DNA of 64,000 nucleotides from Trichomonas vaginalis G3 (taxonomy: Eukaryota > Parabasalia > Trichomonadida > Trichomonadidae): the NCBI RefSeq assembly GCF_026262505.1, contig NC_067203.1:18395411-18459410 (forward strand). Direction: 5' to 3'. The notes below the pieces were generated by a model. That model was not told the origin of the DNA. It did no database searches and was given only the letters and a program-made list of their open reading frames with translations. The first letter of the stretch is position 1. Each line of letters begins with the position of its first letter. Position numbers and translations under genes: made by a program. Positions 31,496 to 41,376 of this stretch are shown piece after piece.

Positions 31496-31807
31496 GTTGT
31501 TCTTGAACTGACTTCTCTCCGTCAAATATTGACAGTACGCCAGTTTTGATATAATATTGTATTATAAACTTACCTTTAGAAATATCGGTCAGTTTTGTTG
31601 TTATATTTTTGTCTGCTTCAAGAACTTTCACCATTCAGTTATACCAACTTTCTTTGCTTTATGAAAATATTTTGGTTCAGCAAAGACTGCTATTCTATAA
31701 CATTTTCCATTGTTTGTGTAAAGAACTATTCTGTCAATGTATTTGTATTGTTTGTGTGTGTAAACTTTGTTTTGCTTCAATTCGAAGAGATACTCGAATA
31801 CGTCCAT
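31389..31807 (-). pseudogene. Polinton B part: small minus-strand protein
   Basis: Counterpart of 10660-10985: MDVFEYLFELKQNKVY start, then FAEPKYFHKAKKVG and ITTKLTDISKGKFIIQYYI. Its end overlaps the capsid part by about 100 bp on the other strand. Unknown function. Confidence 0.45.
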
Positions 31808-31825
31808 CTTTTTATTCTAAGTAAA

Positions 31826-32131
31826 ATGTCATTTCCGAAAAATAGAAGCGTAAGTGTTTCAAAAGGTTTAATGGCGGTGGCAGATGTGAAGTTAAATTCA
31901 CCAACTCAAACAAACAGTCAAAGTGTTGTTGTCAATGTCAAAGAAAGAGATGTTGAAGTGGGGAAACCATACGAAGACGAAGATGGTATAACAATAGTTC
32001 CTGTAAAAGAACAACCAACATATCCTGAAGTTAGCAGAGACTTAAGTTCTGTTGCAGATATTCGAAACGACTACCAACAACTTAAAGACAAACTTAAAAC
32101 TCAGGAGAAGATTTGTCAAGCTTTGGTATAA
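31826..32131 (+). CDS. Polinton B part: 101-residue hypothetical protein
   Basis: Open frame from MSFPKNRSVSVSKGLM to QEKICQALV. The N-terminal half is basic, the middle acidic, and the C-terminal third helical. It starts 18 bp from the divergent minus gene, so a shared promoter is likely. Its stop overlaps the start of the next small gene. Confidence 0.55.
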   Translation: MSFPKNRSVSVSKGLMAVADVKLNSPTQTNSQSVVVNVKERDVEVGKPYEDEDGITIVPVKEQPTYPEVSRDLSSVADIRNDYQQLKDKLKTQEKICQALV

Positions 32132-32405
32132 TGTTAAACTTGGTCGAACACAACCCTGTAAAAGTGAACTCATATGTCATTGCACCTCATGAATTTTGAA
32201 AGAACTATTGAAACTTTTGACAGAGGCAGACGATATAAACATCAAAGAAATAGAACCCGACATTAGTTGCTGTGGTGTTTCATATAATGTCATTGACAAG
32301 ATATACGTTATGAAAGGAGGTGAAACGTTGAACTTAAAATATAGTTTCCCAGACGTCATAAAAATATTTGACGACCACAACATTTCATTAAAATTTATTT
32401 GCTAA
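32130..32405 (+). pseudogene. Polinton B part: counterpart of the 91-residue protein
   Basis: It carries ELLKLLTEADDINIKEIEP and VMKGGETLNLKYSFPDV exactly as at 11305-11580. The minor capsid-like part begins a few bases on, at 32410. Unknown function. Confidence 0.5.
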
Positions 32406-32409
32406 GTAA

Positions 32410-33215
32410 ATGGCAGAAGACATATGGTTTATACTATTACGACTAAAAACCCTGAGTCATATAATTCTATAACAACAAACTTACAAAGTCCTCAAGGACG
32501 ATATTGTAAACTAACCTTAAACACAATGACGACTAAAGCCTGTTTTGCTCTTTTGACACCAGAAGACTTTATTGTTGTGAATGGTAAAAAATACTCCTTT
32601 GAAGATACTTACTCAGATATACCACCAACAGGTTTTGTTGACTTATTTAATACTTTAAGGACGGATGTAACATGTGCTGCAACTAGAGCAGGTTTCATTA
32701 TGTTTGGATGTCCGACTGAGTTTACTATAAACGATATGAGCTATAATACAAAACTTATATCTGGTTTTTACTACCAACAGTTTCCTATAACAGGAAAAGG
32801 TGTCATACAAGGAATGTCTGTTCCATTGACTTTAAGTACACCTATTTTATATATTGTTTCAAACTTAGGTTCAAAGTGTTATTCGAATGTCGACAGAAAC
32901 TACTATGACCAAAAGATACTTATGCGTATAAACAATACTTTCTCTGCTGGTTTGCCTATTGTTCATTCGAATGCAGAATTTTCAACCTTAGTGAACTCAA
33001 ACACTTTGGCAAGTATAACGTTGACATTAGTTGACGCAAACTTTGTTCCTGTAAAACTTTTATGTCCTATGTATTTGTCAATGACGGCAGAAAGTTTCGA
33101 ATTGGAAGATGCAACTGGTGAAAGTATTGTATTACAAGAACAACTTCAACAACAAATAGCTCAAGAACAACAAATGCAACAAATGGAACAAATGCAACAA
33201 CAAAGTCAAGAATAA
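32410..33215 (+). pseudogene. Polinton B part: minor capsid-like protein
   Basis: The reading frame from MVYTITTKNPES at 32424 is open to the end (263 residues), beta-rich with a Gln/Met C-terminal tail (QEQQMQQMEQ). Position and size fit the penton-type minor capsid protein of Polintons. The assignment is by context. Compared with A it differs by scattered substitutions and one repeated Gln/Met unit in the tail. Confidence 0.5.
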
Positions 33216-33244
33216 AAAAAATATTTTTTTTTATTTTTATAAAA

Positions 33245-34476
33245 ATGTACAGAATAGATGTTTCAGATTTTTATGACTTCCAAGCATTCAGAAATATGTG
33301 TCCATTTAGAGACTATAACAAAGCAGTCGAGAATTTGAAACGTTTAGTCATTTATGTCGACTCTGCCCCAGAATGTTATGTCATGAAAGAATGGGATGTT
33401 GTCTTTAACAAACCAAGAGCAACAATAGTTTCAGAACAAGAATGTAGACAGAAACTTAAGAAAATAAAAGTCGTACAAGTTGGTATGAAGATGTTAGATG
33501 CTTGGGATATCTTATTGTCAAAGTTAGAAGATTTTTCAGTTCGTGGTATAAAGTTCTATACACCTTCTCCAAACTTCTATTCTATCTTCACTGGATATAA
33601 ATACGAACAAGTAGAATGGAAAGAAAATATTATAGAAGCTTGGTTAGACCATGTCAAAGAAATTATATGCAATGGAAACGAAAGAGTCTATGAGTATATC
33701 TTATGTTGGTTTGCAAATATCTTACAATATCCAAGTGCTAAAAATGAAACTGCTCTCATTATAATTGGAAAACAAGGAACAGGTAAGAACACTTTCTTTA
33801 CAGATATCTTATGCAAACTGTTAGAGGGCTATTCGAACCCGAATATGACAAACTTAGAAAACATCTGCGGTAAATTTAACTCTTCAATAGAGAATATGAA
33901 ACTTATAGTATGTAACGAACTTCAAAGTATAGATACAACAAAAGTTTTGAACTCAGATGCTTTGAAGAGTCTTATAACAGACAAAGTTGGAGTTGTTGAA
34001 AGAAAATATAAAGACCAAAGAGTTTGTGAAAATGTTGCAAATTTCATGGTTTCAAACAATGCTGTTCCGATGAAGTTAGAAAGTTCTGACAGAAGATATG
34101 TAGTTGTCAGAACGTCAGATTCTCATATGCAAGATACAGAATATTTTGACGACTTAGCAGAAACTTTGACATCTGACTTTTACAACCACTTGTTCTCATA
34201 TTTCATGACATTAGATATTTCAAAGTTCAATCCAAGACAAATTCCACATACCGAAGAGAGACAAACATTGTTAGAAGCAAACAAGAGTGTATATGAACTG
34301 TTCATAGATGAAACTGACTTTGAGTGTTTAGATGAAAGGTCATTGTACGATTCGTATAAACAATATTGTCAAGATATGGTTATATGGCAGCTTCTAAACG
34401 AACATTCTTGGCAAATGTCAAAAGTCTTTTAGATGTTCAGAACGGCGTATATACAAAGAAAAATTTTTCTGAGTAA
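33245..34476 (+). pseudogene. Polinton B part: SF3 helicase
   Basis: Near-identical to 12650-13885. GKQGTGKN (Walker A), LIVCNEL (Walker B) and the SSDRRYVVV block are present. Preceded by the same AT palindrome. Broken. Confidence 0.8.
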
Positions 34477-34511
34477 ATTTTAAAAAAAATATTTTTTTAT
34501 CCGATAGAAAA

Positions 34512-34930
34512 GATGACGAAATTATCTCAGTAAACAAGTACATGACAGAAGTCAAAGAAGAACTAGACCCATTCGCATATTTGAATGTTTACTTCTACCA
34601 TTTTGAAAAGTCTACATTTGACAAAGTTTGGAACATCGAACCAGTTAAGTTTGCTATTGTGACTAAAAATGGTGCGAAATTTGAAGACTTAGACATAGAA
34701 GGTTTGTTAGCAGTCAAAGAAAATTTTGACAGAAGGTTTCAAACCTTAAAGAAGGCAAAGCATACAAACTTGTTATACCTTATGAACCAAAGAAAGCAGA
34801 CGACTATGAATATTATGAGTCTAAGATAGTTGAAGTTCAAGGTAAATTGGGTAAAAAGATTTTAGAGTCTAAGCCAGTGTTTGCTCCTAAAGAGGAAGAG
34901 AACATTGACATTGACCCAGAAATGTTCTAA
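34512..34930 (+). pseudogene. Polinton B part: counterpart of the 139-residue protein
   Basis: It includes EELDPFAYLNVYFYHFEKS and WNIEPVKFAIVTKNG as at 13922-14341. Broken. Unknown function. Confidence 0.5.
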
Positions 34931-34950
34931 AAATAAAATTTTATTTTTAC

Positions 34951-35406
34951 ATGTCAAATTTCTTTTTCTCTGGAACTGGTTCAGGTTCTTTCTTCTCTTC
35001 TACTTTCTTTCTTTCTTTTCTTTCTTTTCTCTCTTCTTCTTCTTTCTGGTGGAGTTATGTCAAATTTCTCAGAACCATATTTATGTAAAAGTTCTTTGTC
35101 CTTTAATAGCTCTTCTATTCTGTTTTCTATTTCATCTTCAAGAACAGCGCATGTGTCTTCTTTGCATTCTAAGAACTTTTGTTGGACTTCATCTTTCCAA
35201 TCGGCGTCATCTCTGTCAACAAGTCTGTCATTGACAAATTTTAAGACTGCTCTTTGTAATGTTTTATGGTTCTTGTCATATTCCCAGAAACAGAACTTTA
35301 GAACAAATTCACCTTTCTTGTTTACACTATGTAAGATTTTATGGTCGACAGATGTTTTGCTGTCGAAAAGCTTGTCTCGAATATAGATAGCGAAATCGCT
35401 AGACAT
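34951..35406 (-). pseudogene. Polinton B part: counterpart of the 150-residue protein
   Basis: The start MSSDFAIYIRDKLF and body match 14358-14810; the Lys/Glu tail differs in length and order, as expected for a low-complexity stretch. Divergent from the packaging ATPase across 36 bp. Confidence 0.5.
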
Positions 35407-35442
35407 TTTCTAAAAGATAAAAATTTTAATTTTTCTAAAAAT

Positions 35443-36318
35443 ATGTTAGAAAAAAAGTTTGCTGACATTGACAAGAAATTTGAGAATGTTTTAAACAAGA
35501 ACAAGAGGAAGTTAGAAAATGCTCAGATAAAACCCATACATGACAAGTTCTTATTTGCTCAGAATGGTATAACAGGTCTAATCGCACCACCTGGGTCGGG
35601 TAAGACTTTCACTTATCTTAAAATGGCTGCACAACAACAAGAACTAGATGAGAAGAACCCATTCTATGAGTTAGTTGTCATTTGTAGTACTTCTGGTCAA
35701 TTTGACCAAACCGTCAATTCGTTCAAAGATATTATAAAGAAGTCTAAGTTAGTATGTATAAAGGATACTGAGTTGTTAGATTGGATAAAGAAGTACCAAA
35801 GAAGAGTTTTGAAGTATAATGCTATAAATGAGTATATAAATTCTAAGTTTAAAGACCCAAATGAGGAAATGCAGAGAATATTAGAGAAGAAACACTTCAG
35901 AAACAAACAGAAAGAGATAGAATACATTTCGAAGAAATTGCAATCTTACGATTGGAAGACGTACCCTCATAGATGTCTTCTTATCTTAGATGACTTTGCT
36001 TCTCATCCTTTGTTAAAGAACAGAGAACAAGATATGTGTCGAATTCTTAAGAAGCTCAGACACTTTAACATCTCAGTTGTCATTTGTGTACAGACAGCAA
36101 AGAGTTTAAGTAAGGATGTAAAGAGAATACTTACTGATATCATACTTTTCCCTGGATTGTCCGAAGACGATTTCATGGAACTTATGAAAGAGTCCATGGC
36201 AGGTAAGTTTGACAGACATGAACTATGGGAGAAGTACAAAGTCATACAAGACCCTCATACTTCTTTCAGAATTCATATCTACGCAAACAAAGTTCAAATT
36301 GTAAAAAGTCAAGCGTAA
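35443..36318 (+). CDS. Polinton B part: A32/FtsK-like packaging ATPase
   Basis: Open frame of 291 residues from MLEKKFADIDKK, the same as at 14847-15722 with only a few silent or conservative changes. APPGSGKTFTY (Walker A) and CLLILDDFA (Walker B) are intact. It would act in packaging the element's DNA into capsids. This gene and the helicase are the best-preserved parts in the two elements. Confidence 0.85.
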   Translation: MLEKKFADIDKKFENVLNKNKRKLENAQIKPIHDKFLFAQNGITGLIAPPGSGKTFTYLKMAAQQQELDEKNPFYELVVICSTSGQFDQTVNSFKDIIKKSKLVCIKDTELLDWIKKYQRRVLKYNAINEYINSKFKDPNEEMQRILEKKHFRNKQKEIEYISKKLQSYDWKTYPHRCLLILDDFASHPLLKNREQDMCRILKKLRHFNISVVICVQTAKSLSKDVKRILTDIILFPGLSEDDFMELMKESMAGKFDRHELWEKYKVIQDPHTSFRIHIYANKVQIVKSQA

Positions 36319-36329
36319 AAATATAAATG

Positions 36330-36564
36330 TTTTGGCGACCAGGGTTTTTTCACTACTCGCTGTTCTTCACTGTTTTCATACGGAATTCAATAAAAATAAT
36401 GTTTATGTTAGAATGTTAGATCTAACATGTTTTCTAACATGTTTTCTAACATGGTCTAAAACATACAAAACTCATGAAATTTCATACGGAATTCAGCAAA
36501 AATAATGTTTATGTTAGAATGTTAGATCTAACATGTTTTCTAACATGTTTTCTAACATAACTAT
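36330..36564. repeat. Paired AGATCT palindromes, TGTTAG form
   Basis: Two near-identical palindromes at 36403 and 36508 have arms ATGTTAGAATGTT around AGATCT. They lie between the ATPase stop and the convergent minus gene ending at 36565. A GCGTTTTACATGGTA dyad follows at 36573. Probably a 3' end or boundary structure. Confidence 0.75.
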
Positions 36565-37479
36565 TTACAAGCGTTTTACATGGTATATGTTGCGATGGTT
36601 CATGACTCTAAACAATTTCGTAGCTTCTATTTCTTCTGTCAGTATGTCAAAAGTTTTAACGATACCGAAAGTTTCTTTATACTTCTTCTTGACGTCAGAT
36701 AGAAGGAAATCGTCAGCTGTTGGATAGTTTTTGTTTAGAAATGTCAACATGTCCATTTTATCTTCTGCTGGTTTCTCTGCTTCTTTCTTTAAATCTGCAT
36801 AGTCGTTTCGCATACGTTCTATCTCTTTGACGGAGTAGTTATATTTCCTCATTGCTGCTTTACATTTAGAACATTGTGGGTTCATTTTTGCGTTATATTC
36901 TGAAACCTTACCTGCTAAAACAACTAAGGCGTCAATGGTTTTCTTCATCTCGAACATAGCGGGTTTTATTTGTTCGTTCCATACCTTACCCCTACTATCT
37001 TTATCTCTTATTTCCCAAACACATTTTGCAACTAACGAAACAAAGTTGTCGTAGGTCTTAAATTCTTCGGATTTGTAAAGGTCAGAGATGTTCTTATATA
37101 CCATGTCGCAATCTTTGTCCATAACCTTATGGTTGCAATGAAATCCTAGAAACTCATAGTTTACCTTTCGTATGAACTTCTTTATTTCTACTGAGTCAGT
37201 TGCTTTGACTTCTATTTCATCGAATTCTGGAATAGTAAGCTTTTGTTGTTGGATTTCAGGAAGTTTAGGTAAATGGTCAATAATATCCTGCATTTCATAA
37301 AGATACTGTTCATTTGTTTCATCTTTCGCACTACAGTCTAAATTACTTGTTAAAAGTTCTTGCTTTATCTTCTGGATTTTTGTTTCGAAAGTATATGAAG
37401 AAGGAATGAAGCTTTTCATCTCTACTAACATTGAAGTTGGGTTCATGACTAACGAGTTTGGTGCTGTTGTTGCTAACAT
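36565..37479 (-). CDS. Polinton B part: 304-residue hypothetical protein
   Basis: Homologue of 19328-20266: MLATTAPNSLVMNPTSM start, a helical body with FHCNHKVMDKDCD and the CSKCKAA pair, ending NIYHVKRL. The Thr-rich leader of the A copy is absent. A metal-binding role for the Cys/His residues is a guess. The gene is kept open in both elements although their islands differ, which suggests it belongs to the core set. Confidence 0.6.
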   Translation of the reverse strand: MLATTAPNSLVMNPTSMLVEMKSFIPSSYTFETKIQKIKQELLTSNLDCSAKDETNEQYLYEMQDIIDHLPKLPEIQQQKLTIPEFDEIEVKATDSVEIKKFIRKVNYEFLGFHCNHKVMDKDCDMVYKNISDLYKSEEFKTYDNFVSLVAKCVWEIRDKDSRGKVWNEQIKPAMFEMKKTIDALVVLAGKVSEYNAKMNPQCSKCKAAMRKYNYSVKEIERMRNDYADLKKEAEKPAEDKMDMLTFLNKNYPTADDFLLSDVKKKYKETFGIVKTFDILTEEIEATKLFRVMNHRNIYHVKRL

Positions 37480-37544
37480 GTTCTTACAATAAAAATAAAA
37501 AATATTTTTTAAAAAAAACCAACTTTATTTTTTATTTCGGGAAA

Positions 37545-37690
37545 ATTCATGAAAATTCAAGAGTTTTAGACCATGTTAGAAAACGTGTTAGAAAACATGT
37601 TAGATCTAACATTCTAACATAAACATTATTTTTGGTGTAAATTTCATGATTTTCGAGAGTTTTAGACCATGTTAGAAAACGGTTTAATAG
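37545..37690. repeat. AGATCT palindrome upstream of the island
   Basis: Arms of TGTTAG type surround AGATCT near 37607, with extra TGTTAGAAAAC units on the left. It marks the junction to the GC-richer island beginning at 37709. Confidence 0.65.
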
Positions 37691-37708
37691 AAAAAGTGTT
37701 ATTTTTTC

Positions 37709-37903
37709 ATGTCCGAAGACTCGAAGGTGCAACACTTCCAAAATACCGACGAACTCAGAAGAGCAGCATGGCAGTATCTTCTTGACAACTTCTTTGAGTT
37801 CTCCAGGTACACCTTGGAAAATGCTGAAGAACTCCGACACAGAGAATTTGGAGAAATTGCACTCCAATACTACCTTGACAAACAAAGGGTAAACAAAGGG
37901 TAA
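37709..37903 (+). CDS. Polinton B island: 64-residue protein
   Basis: MSEDSKVQHFQNTDELRR to QYYLDKQRVNKG, mostly helical. First gene of a block whose base composition is richer in G and C than the core parts. Unknown function. Confidence 0.5.
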   Translation: MSEDSKVQHFQNTDELRRAAWQYLLDNFFEFSRYTLENAEELRHREFGEIALQYYLDKQRVNKG

Positions 37904-37944
37904 AATAAGACTAAAAACTTAACGTTTAAAAAGTGACATTTTTA

Positions 37945-38145
37945 ATGAGCTCCGAGTCACCGAGAAAACTTGGTCAGATGTTAGCAGCTTACTTCCCTGA
38001 GGAAGATGGAAGCGTTACATACGTAAGGTTCAAAAACAACGAACCTGGAATTGCGTACCAAATTCGCAATTACATGACCATGGAAGAGTACGAAAGGTTC
38101 CTACAAGAGAAACCAGCTCTAAACAACTCAGAAAAGAAAGAATAA
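37945..38145 (+). CDS. Polinton B island: 66-residue protein
   Basis: Start taken at MSSESPRKLGQMLAAYF rather than four codons upstream, because the ATG at 37945 follows an AT-rich leader (TTTTTA). Beta-hairpin-like middle (GSVTYVRFKNNEPGIAYQI) and a helical, charged end. No family. Confidence 0.5.
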   Translation: MSSESPRKLGQMLAAYFPEEDGSVTYVRFKNNEPGIAYQIRNYMTMEEYERFLQEKPALNNSEKKE

Positions 38146-38173
38146 AAAGTTTAACTCGTAATTGTTTATTTTT

Positions 38174-38761
38174 TTACTTGTATGGGCAAGCTGCAAGAAT
38201 GAAGTCGACTATCTCAGTCTTTGTCTTGACCAGTTGGACTGCTCTTGCGAGTACGTCTGTTTTGCGGTCTCCAGCTGGTGTCTGACCTTCGTAATTGCGC
38301 ATGTTCTTGAGAGCTCCAACTGTAAATGGTTGTAGGATGAAGAGTCTCTCAGACTGCTTGAGGTAGTCTTCACGGTCACGAACCGAATCTGTGGTACGAG
38401 TCGAATTGGTCGACTTTAGGGAAGAGACTGAAAGCCTGTCATCTTCCATAGGGGCTGTGGCATACTCTTTGCGTAAACGGTTCAGACCTTCCTCGAACTC
38501 TTGGTCTCTCTTGGATTGAGATTGGAATTGGGGTGGAGCTTGCTGGAACATCCAAGGGTTGGGGAAGTAAGGCATAGGCTGAGGAGGAGGGTAGTTCGGG
38601 AAGCCTTGTAGTGGAAATTGGTAGTAACCTTGAGGTGGAAATTGGTAGTAATTTGGTGGAGGGACTTGCTGGAACTGAGGTTGCTGAGGAGACTGTTGTG
38701 GTTCTGCAGCTTTCGGTTCTTCTGGCTTTGGAAGGCATTCAGGAAGAGGAACGTCAGTCAT
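38174..38761 (-). CDS. Polinton B island: Pro/Gln/Tyr-rich protein
   Basis: 195 residues from MTDVPLPECLPKPEEPK. Residues 20-90 are Pro/Gln/Tyr/Phe-rich (PPNYYQFPPQGYYQFP); the C-terminal part is globular with DYLKQSERLFILQPFTVGAL and ends ILAACPYK. The frame is open further upstream through the tandem repeat, so translation could start earlier (38875). The Polinton A counterpart is around 15742-16101. Unknown function. Confidence 0.5.
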   Translation of the reverse strand: MTDVPLPECLPKPEEPKAAEPQQSPQQPQFQQVPPPNYYQFPPQGYYQFPLQGFPNYPPPQPMPYFPNPWMFQQAPPQFQSQSKRDQEFEEGLNRLRKEYATAPMEDDRLSVSSLKSTNSTRTTDSVRDREDYLKQSERLFILQPFTVGALKNMRNYEGQTPAGDRKTDVLARAVQLVKTKTEIVDFILAACPYK

Positions 38762-38764
38762 CCG

Positions 38765-38990
38765 TTTGTGTCCTGTCGGAAGGAAGAACTTTTCCTGTCG
38801 GAAGGAAGAACTTTTTCTGTCGGAAGGAAGAACTTTTTCTGTCGGAAGGAAAAACTTTTTCTGAAGTTCGACCAAAAGTTCTCAATTTTCGAAAATTTGA
38901 ATGGTTTACGGACGGACAACTGGAAGAGTTCTTCCTGTCGTCGGGAAAATTTTTTCCAGTTGTCGGGAAAATATTTTCCTGTCGGATGGA
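38765..38990. repeat. Tandem TGTCGGAAGGAAGAACTTT repeats
   Basis: About eight units of 22-24 bp, related to those at 15820-16075 in Polinton A but with C for T in the TGTCGG core. They lie between divergent genes (38174-38761 minus and 38986 plus), a promoter position. GGAAG/CTTCC dyads may form hairpins. Confidence 0.75.
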
Positions 38991-39360
38991 AGGACTCGGA
39001 ATACCAGAAGGATTTGACGAGGCAATTTACCTTATAGAGATAAATGAAGTTGTTAAGCAGTACTTGCGCAGGGTAATGAAGCCCAAGGTCAAGTTCACCA
39101 CTATTTCTGGAAGGTCTACACTTCAGCTCGAGACTTCGACTGGAATTCCAATTCAAATACCAGACGGGACAGCCTACGATGGCATAAAGGACGCCAAAAG
39201 AGAAGCTCTTGTTAAGTTCCTAAACAAACGTCCTTGGATAAAAATACCAAACAAGGAGAACCCCCTACCCCATATGAAATTGGCAATTCAGTCTCTCTTA
39301 CACTTCTCAGGACAGCCGTTCTACATAACCTGTGAAGGCGACATTCAGCCAGTTCAGTAA
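38986..39360 (+). CDS. Polinton B island: 124-residue protein
   Basis: MEGLGIPEGFDEAIYLIEI start, then a basic middle (VKQYLRRVMKPKVKFTTISG), TGIPIQIPDGTAYDGI and KFLNKRPWIKIPNKEN. The start is taken at the first ATG after the repeat. A similar opening (MEGLGMPEGFDKAIYFIEL) is found at 16068 in Polinton A, so this gene has a relic there. Unknown function. Confidence 0.5.
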   Translation: MEGLGIPEGFDEAIYLIEINEVVKQYLRRVMKPKVKFTTISGRSTLQLETSTGIPIQIPDGTAYDGIKDAKREALVKFLNKRPWIKIPNKENPLPHMKLAIQSLLHFSGQPFYITCEGDIQPVQ

Positions 39361-39387
39361 ACCTTAACGTTTAACTTCACTTTTTTT

Positions 39388-39672
39388 ATGTTTTTACTCA
39401 CACTCGTACTCAACAGGTTTGTGTACAACTATTTCAACTGTGAACCTTGTATTGACCGGTATTCCTGCAAATGCAAGTTCGGTCAATACACAATTTATGG
39501 TGGCAAGAAGGACAGTGGGGAATGTTATTCTGACATCTGTTGTTGCGCTCGAGAGAGAATTGAAATTCCAGACCCGACACCAACACCAACACTCAAGTTG
39601 CCAAAGACTCATGTGAAGAAGAAGCCTTCTGGTAAGTTTCTTATAGCCATATACATGGCACGCTTTGAGTAA
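39388..39672 (+). CDS. Polinton B island: small Cys-rich protein
   Basis: 94 residues. A hydrophobic start (MFLLTLVLNRFVYNYF) could be a signal or membrane anchor. Eight Cys residues follow (NCEPCIDRYSCKCKFG, GECYSDICCCA), then a Pro/Thr linker and basic end. The Cys pattern suggests a disulfide or zinc knuckle domain. Unassigned. Confidence 0.5.
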   Translation: MFLLTLVLNRFVYNYFNCEPCIDRYSCKCKFGQYTIYGGKKDSGECYSDICCCARERIEIPDPTPTPTLKLPKTHVKKKPSGKFLIAIYMARFE

Positions 39673-39694
39673 AAACATTTTTTTCATTTTTTGA

Positions 39695-39919
39695 ATGAAG
39701 CAAGTTAAATTCGTCCCACACCAATCTCAATGGACCGATGAAGAGTTTCAAGCCATGGTTGAAGGCGTTGAGAACGACATAGACGGCGAACTTGAAGGAG
39801 CTCAAACCACAATTGCAACCAAAATTGCAGAAGTCAAGGAACAGATAGCTCCACTTAAAGCTACCAAAGCTACTCTTGACCTCATGGATAGTTACCGTTT
39901 AGATGTCAAAGAGGAATAA
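39695..39919 (+). CDS. Polinton B island: 74-residue helical protein
   Basis: MKQVKFVPHQSQWTDEEFQAM to YRLDVKEE; acidic, with heptad-like hydrophobics over residues 25-65. Overlaps the next gene by 17 bp, implying compact organisation. Confidence 0.5.
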   Translation: MKQVKFVPHQSQWTDEEFQAMVEGVENDIDGELEGAQTTIATKIAEVKEQIAPLKATKATLDLMDSYRLDVKEE

Positions 39920-40277
39920 GACAATTAAAATTAAAACTCTTAAATACGAAGCTATACTCCAGAAGTTAGCAGAAATGAGAAGACTTTACCAGAGCTACTT
40001 ACATGTAAGGGACTTACCTTCAAGCAGTCCGACCAAAGATGAATTTTCTGACATTGTCCCAATTTTGTCCGAAAGTCAGCTCAGATGTTTTGAACTGCTC
40101 CCAACATATCCAGAATATGAACGTTTGCCTGAACTCTTCCGCAATCTCAAAAAACGTTTTTTGGTTCTCATGTTCGAAACTTTTATCGGAAGAGACAACA
40201 AACGTTCAGAAGAAGAACAAGATATTATTTTAAACTTGTTGTATGACATAACTGTCATAACAAGCTTTTTGAAGTAA
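39903..40277 (+). CDS. Polinton B island: 124-residue helical protein
   Basis: MSKRNKTIKIKTLKYEAIL start, basic N-terminus, then helices (LPTYPEYERLPELFRNLKKR) and a hydrophobic end (LYDITVITSFLK). No recognised family. Confidence 0.5.
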   Translation: MSKRNKTIKIKTLKYEAILQKLAEMRRLYQSYLHVRDLPSSSPTKDEFSDIVPILSESQLRCFELLPTYPEYERLPELFRNLKKRFLVLMFETFIGRDNKRSEEEQDIILNLLYDITVITSFLK

Positions 40278-40309
40278 AACCGCCATTCTCAAACCACTTC
40301 ATTTTTTCG

Positions 40310-41011
40310 ATGTCCGAACAAGCACCGAAGCCGAACACAATGGCAGATGTCCTTTCAAGGTTGCCAGACAAGCGCCCAATTCAAATTCAAATTGCCCAAT
40401 TGAAAGCTCATCTGACAAACACCATTAAGACTCTCCAAAGTAGTCTTATGACAGAGATGACCAATCTCAAAGCCGATGTCCTCATGAACCAAGCTTCCAA
40501 TGAGAAATGCCTGAACGATTTCTCAGAATCGTTGCGCATTTACGCGAGAGAGAACCGAGACCTTGCCAGACTCATCTACCGTTTCTTCGAAGAGATAGAC
40601 GCCATCTGGAAGGTACTCGGAAAGGACAGAACATGCAACACCGTACTTCGTGAACACAGAATTGAAGAAGGAATTGTCGAGGAAGAAGAGGAAGAAGAGA
40701 AACACGAAGAAGAAGAGGAAGAAGAAGAAGTTCCTGAAGCCGCTACATGGGCAACCCTTGTTGCCGATGACACTTACGAAATTTCCCAACCCTACCCATA
40801 CCAAATCCGCAACAAGGAGACAGGCAAGGTTCTTACCCCAGTCCTCAACAACTTGGGACACTTGAACCTTAACCTTCGGAATCGCGGTTCAATCTCCATG
40901 GGCAAGCTTGTCGCAATTCAATGGGTTCCAAATCCAGACAAGAAGACGAGGGTCAGACACATTGACGGTGACAAGCTCAACAACCGTAAGGAGAACCTCG
41001 AGTGGTTCTAA
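40310..41011 (+). CDS. Polinton B island: coiled-coil protein with HNH-like C-terminus
   Basis: 233 residues. Residues 1-110 are helical (IQIAQLKAHLTNTIKTLQSS), about 123-141 are a run of Glu, and about 155-233 read like the NUMOD4/HNH endonuclease module: YQIRNKETGKVL, then LVAIQWVPNPDKKTRVRHID and GDKLNNRKENLEW. The RHIDGDKLNNRKENLEW block matches the HNH consensus except for the first residue of the NH pair. Nuclease or DNA-binding activity is inferred. Fusion to an acidic coiled coil is unusual. Confidence 0.65.
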   Translation: MSEQAPKPNTMADVLSRLPDKRPIQIQIAQLKAHLTNTIKTLQSSLMTEMTNLKADVLMNQASNEKCLNDFSESLRIYARENRDLARLIYRFFEEIDAIWKVLGKDRTCNTVLREHRIEEGIVEEEEEEEKHEEEEEEEEVPEAATWATLVADDTYEISQPYPYQIRNKETGKVLTPVLNNLGHLNLNLRNRGSISMGKLVAIQWVPNPDKKTRVRHIDGDKLNNRKENLEWF

Positions 41012-41097
41012 GAGTAAAAAAATTTTATTTTAGGGGGAAACCCCAAGTAAATTTAGGTGTTTATTTGGATAAGTATGTGAAATTAAGGTCAATTTGC

Positions 41098-41376
41098 AAA
41101 ATTAGTTCCCGACCTTTGAATTGGACTCTTTCGTCATCCCAGTTGCGTAGGAGGTCGTCCCAGAGGAGTTGGTAGAATTTGCCAATCCAAGGACGATTTG
41201 TCCTCCCAGGCATTGAGGATGTACTGCTCGTAGAGTCTCATGACCTCTCCCTTGCACCAGACACCCTCTCCTTGGAACGTAAGGCTTCTTCGAAGTGCTC
41301 GAATGCGATTGGCTGCTTGACCATCCGAAATGACACTTTTTGTACGTTTGGTCAATGTTCGTGTCTCGTGCCATAG
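41098..41376 (-). pseudogene. Polinton B island: small basic protein
   Basis: The minus strand carries MARDTNIDQTYKK at the start, then ANRIRALRRSLTFQGEGVW and LYEQYILNAWEDKSS. Broken. Unknown. A 35-residue plus-strand frame (41355-41462, FVSRAIVDENTDKQVIYEF) overlaps its start. Confidence 0.35.
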
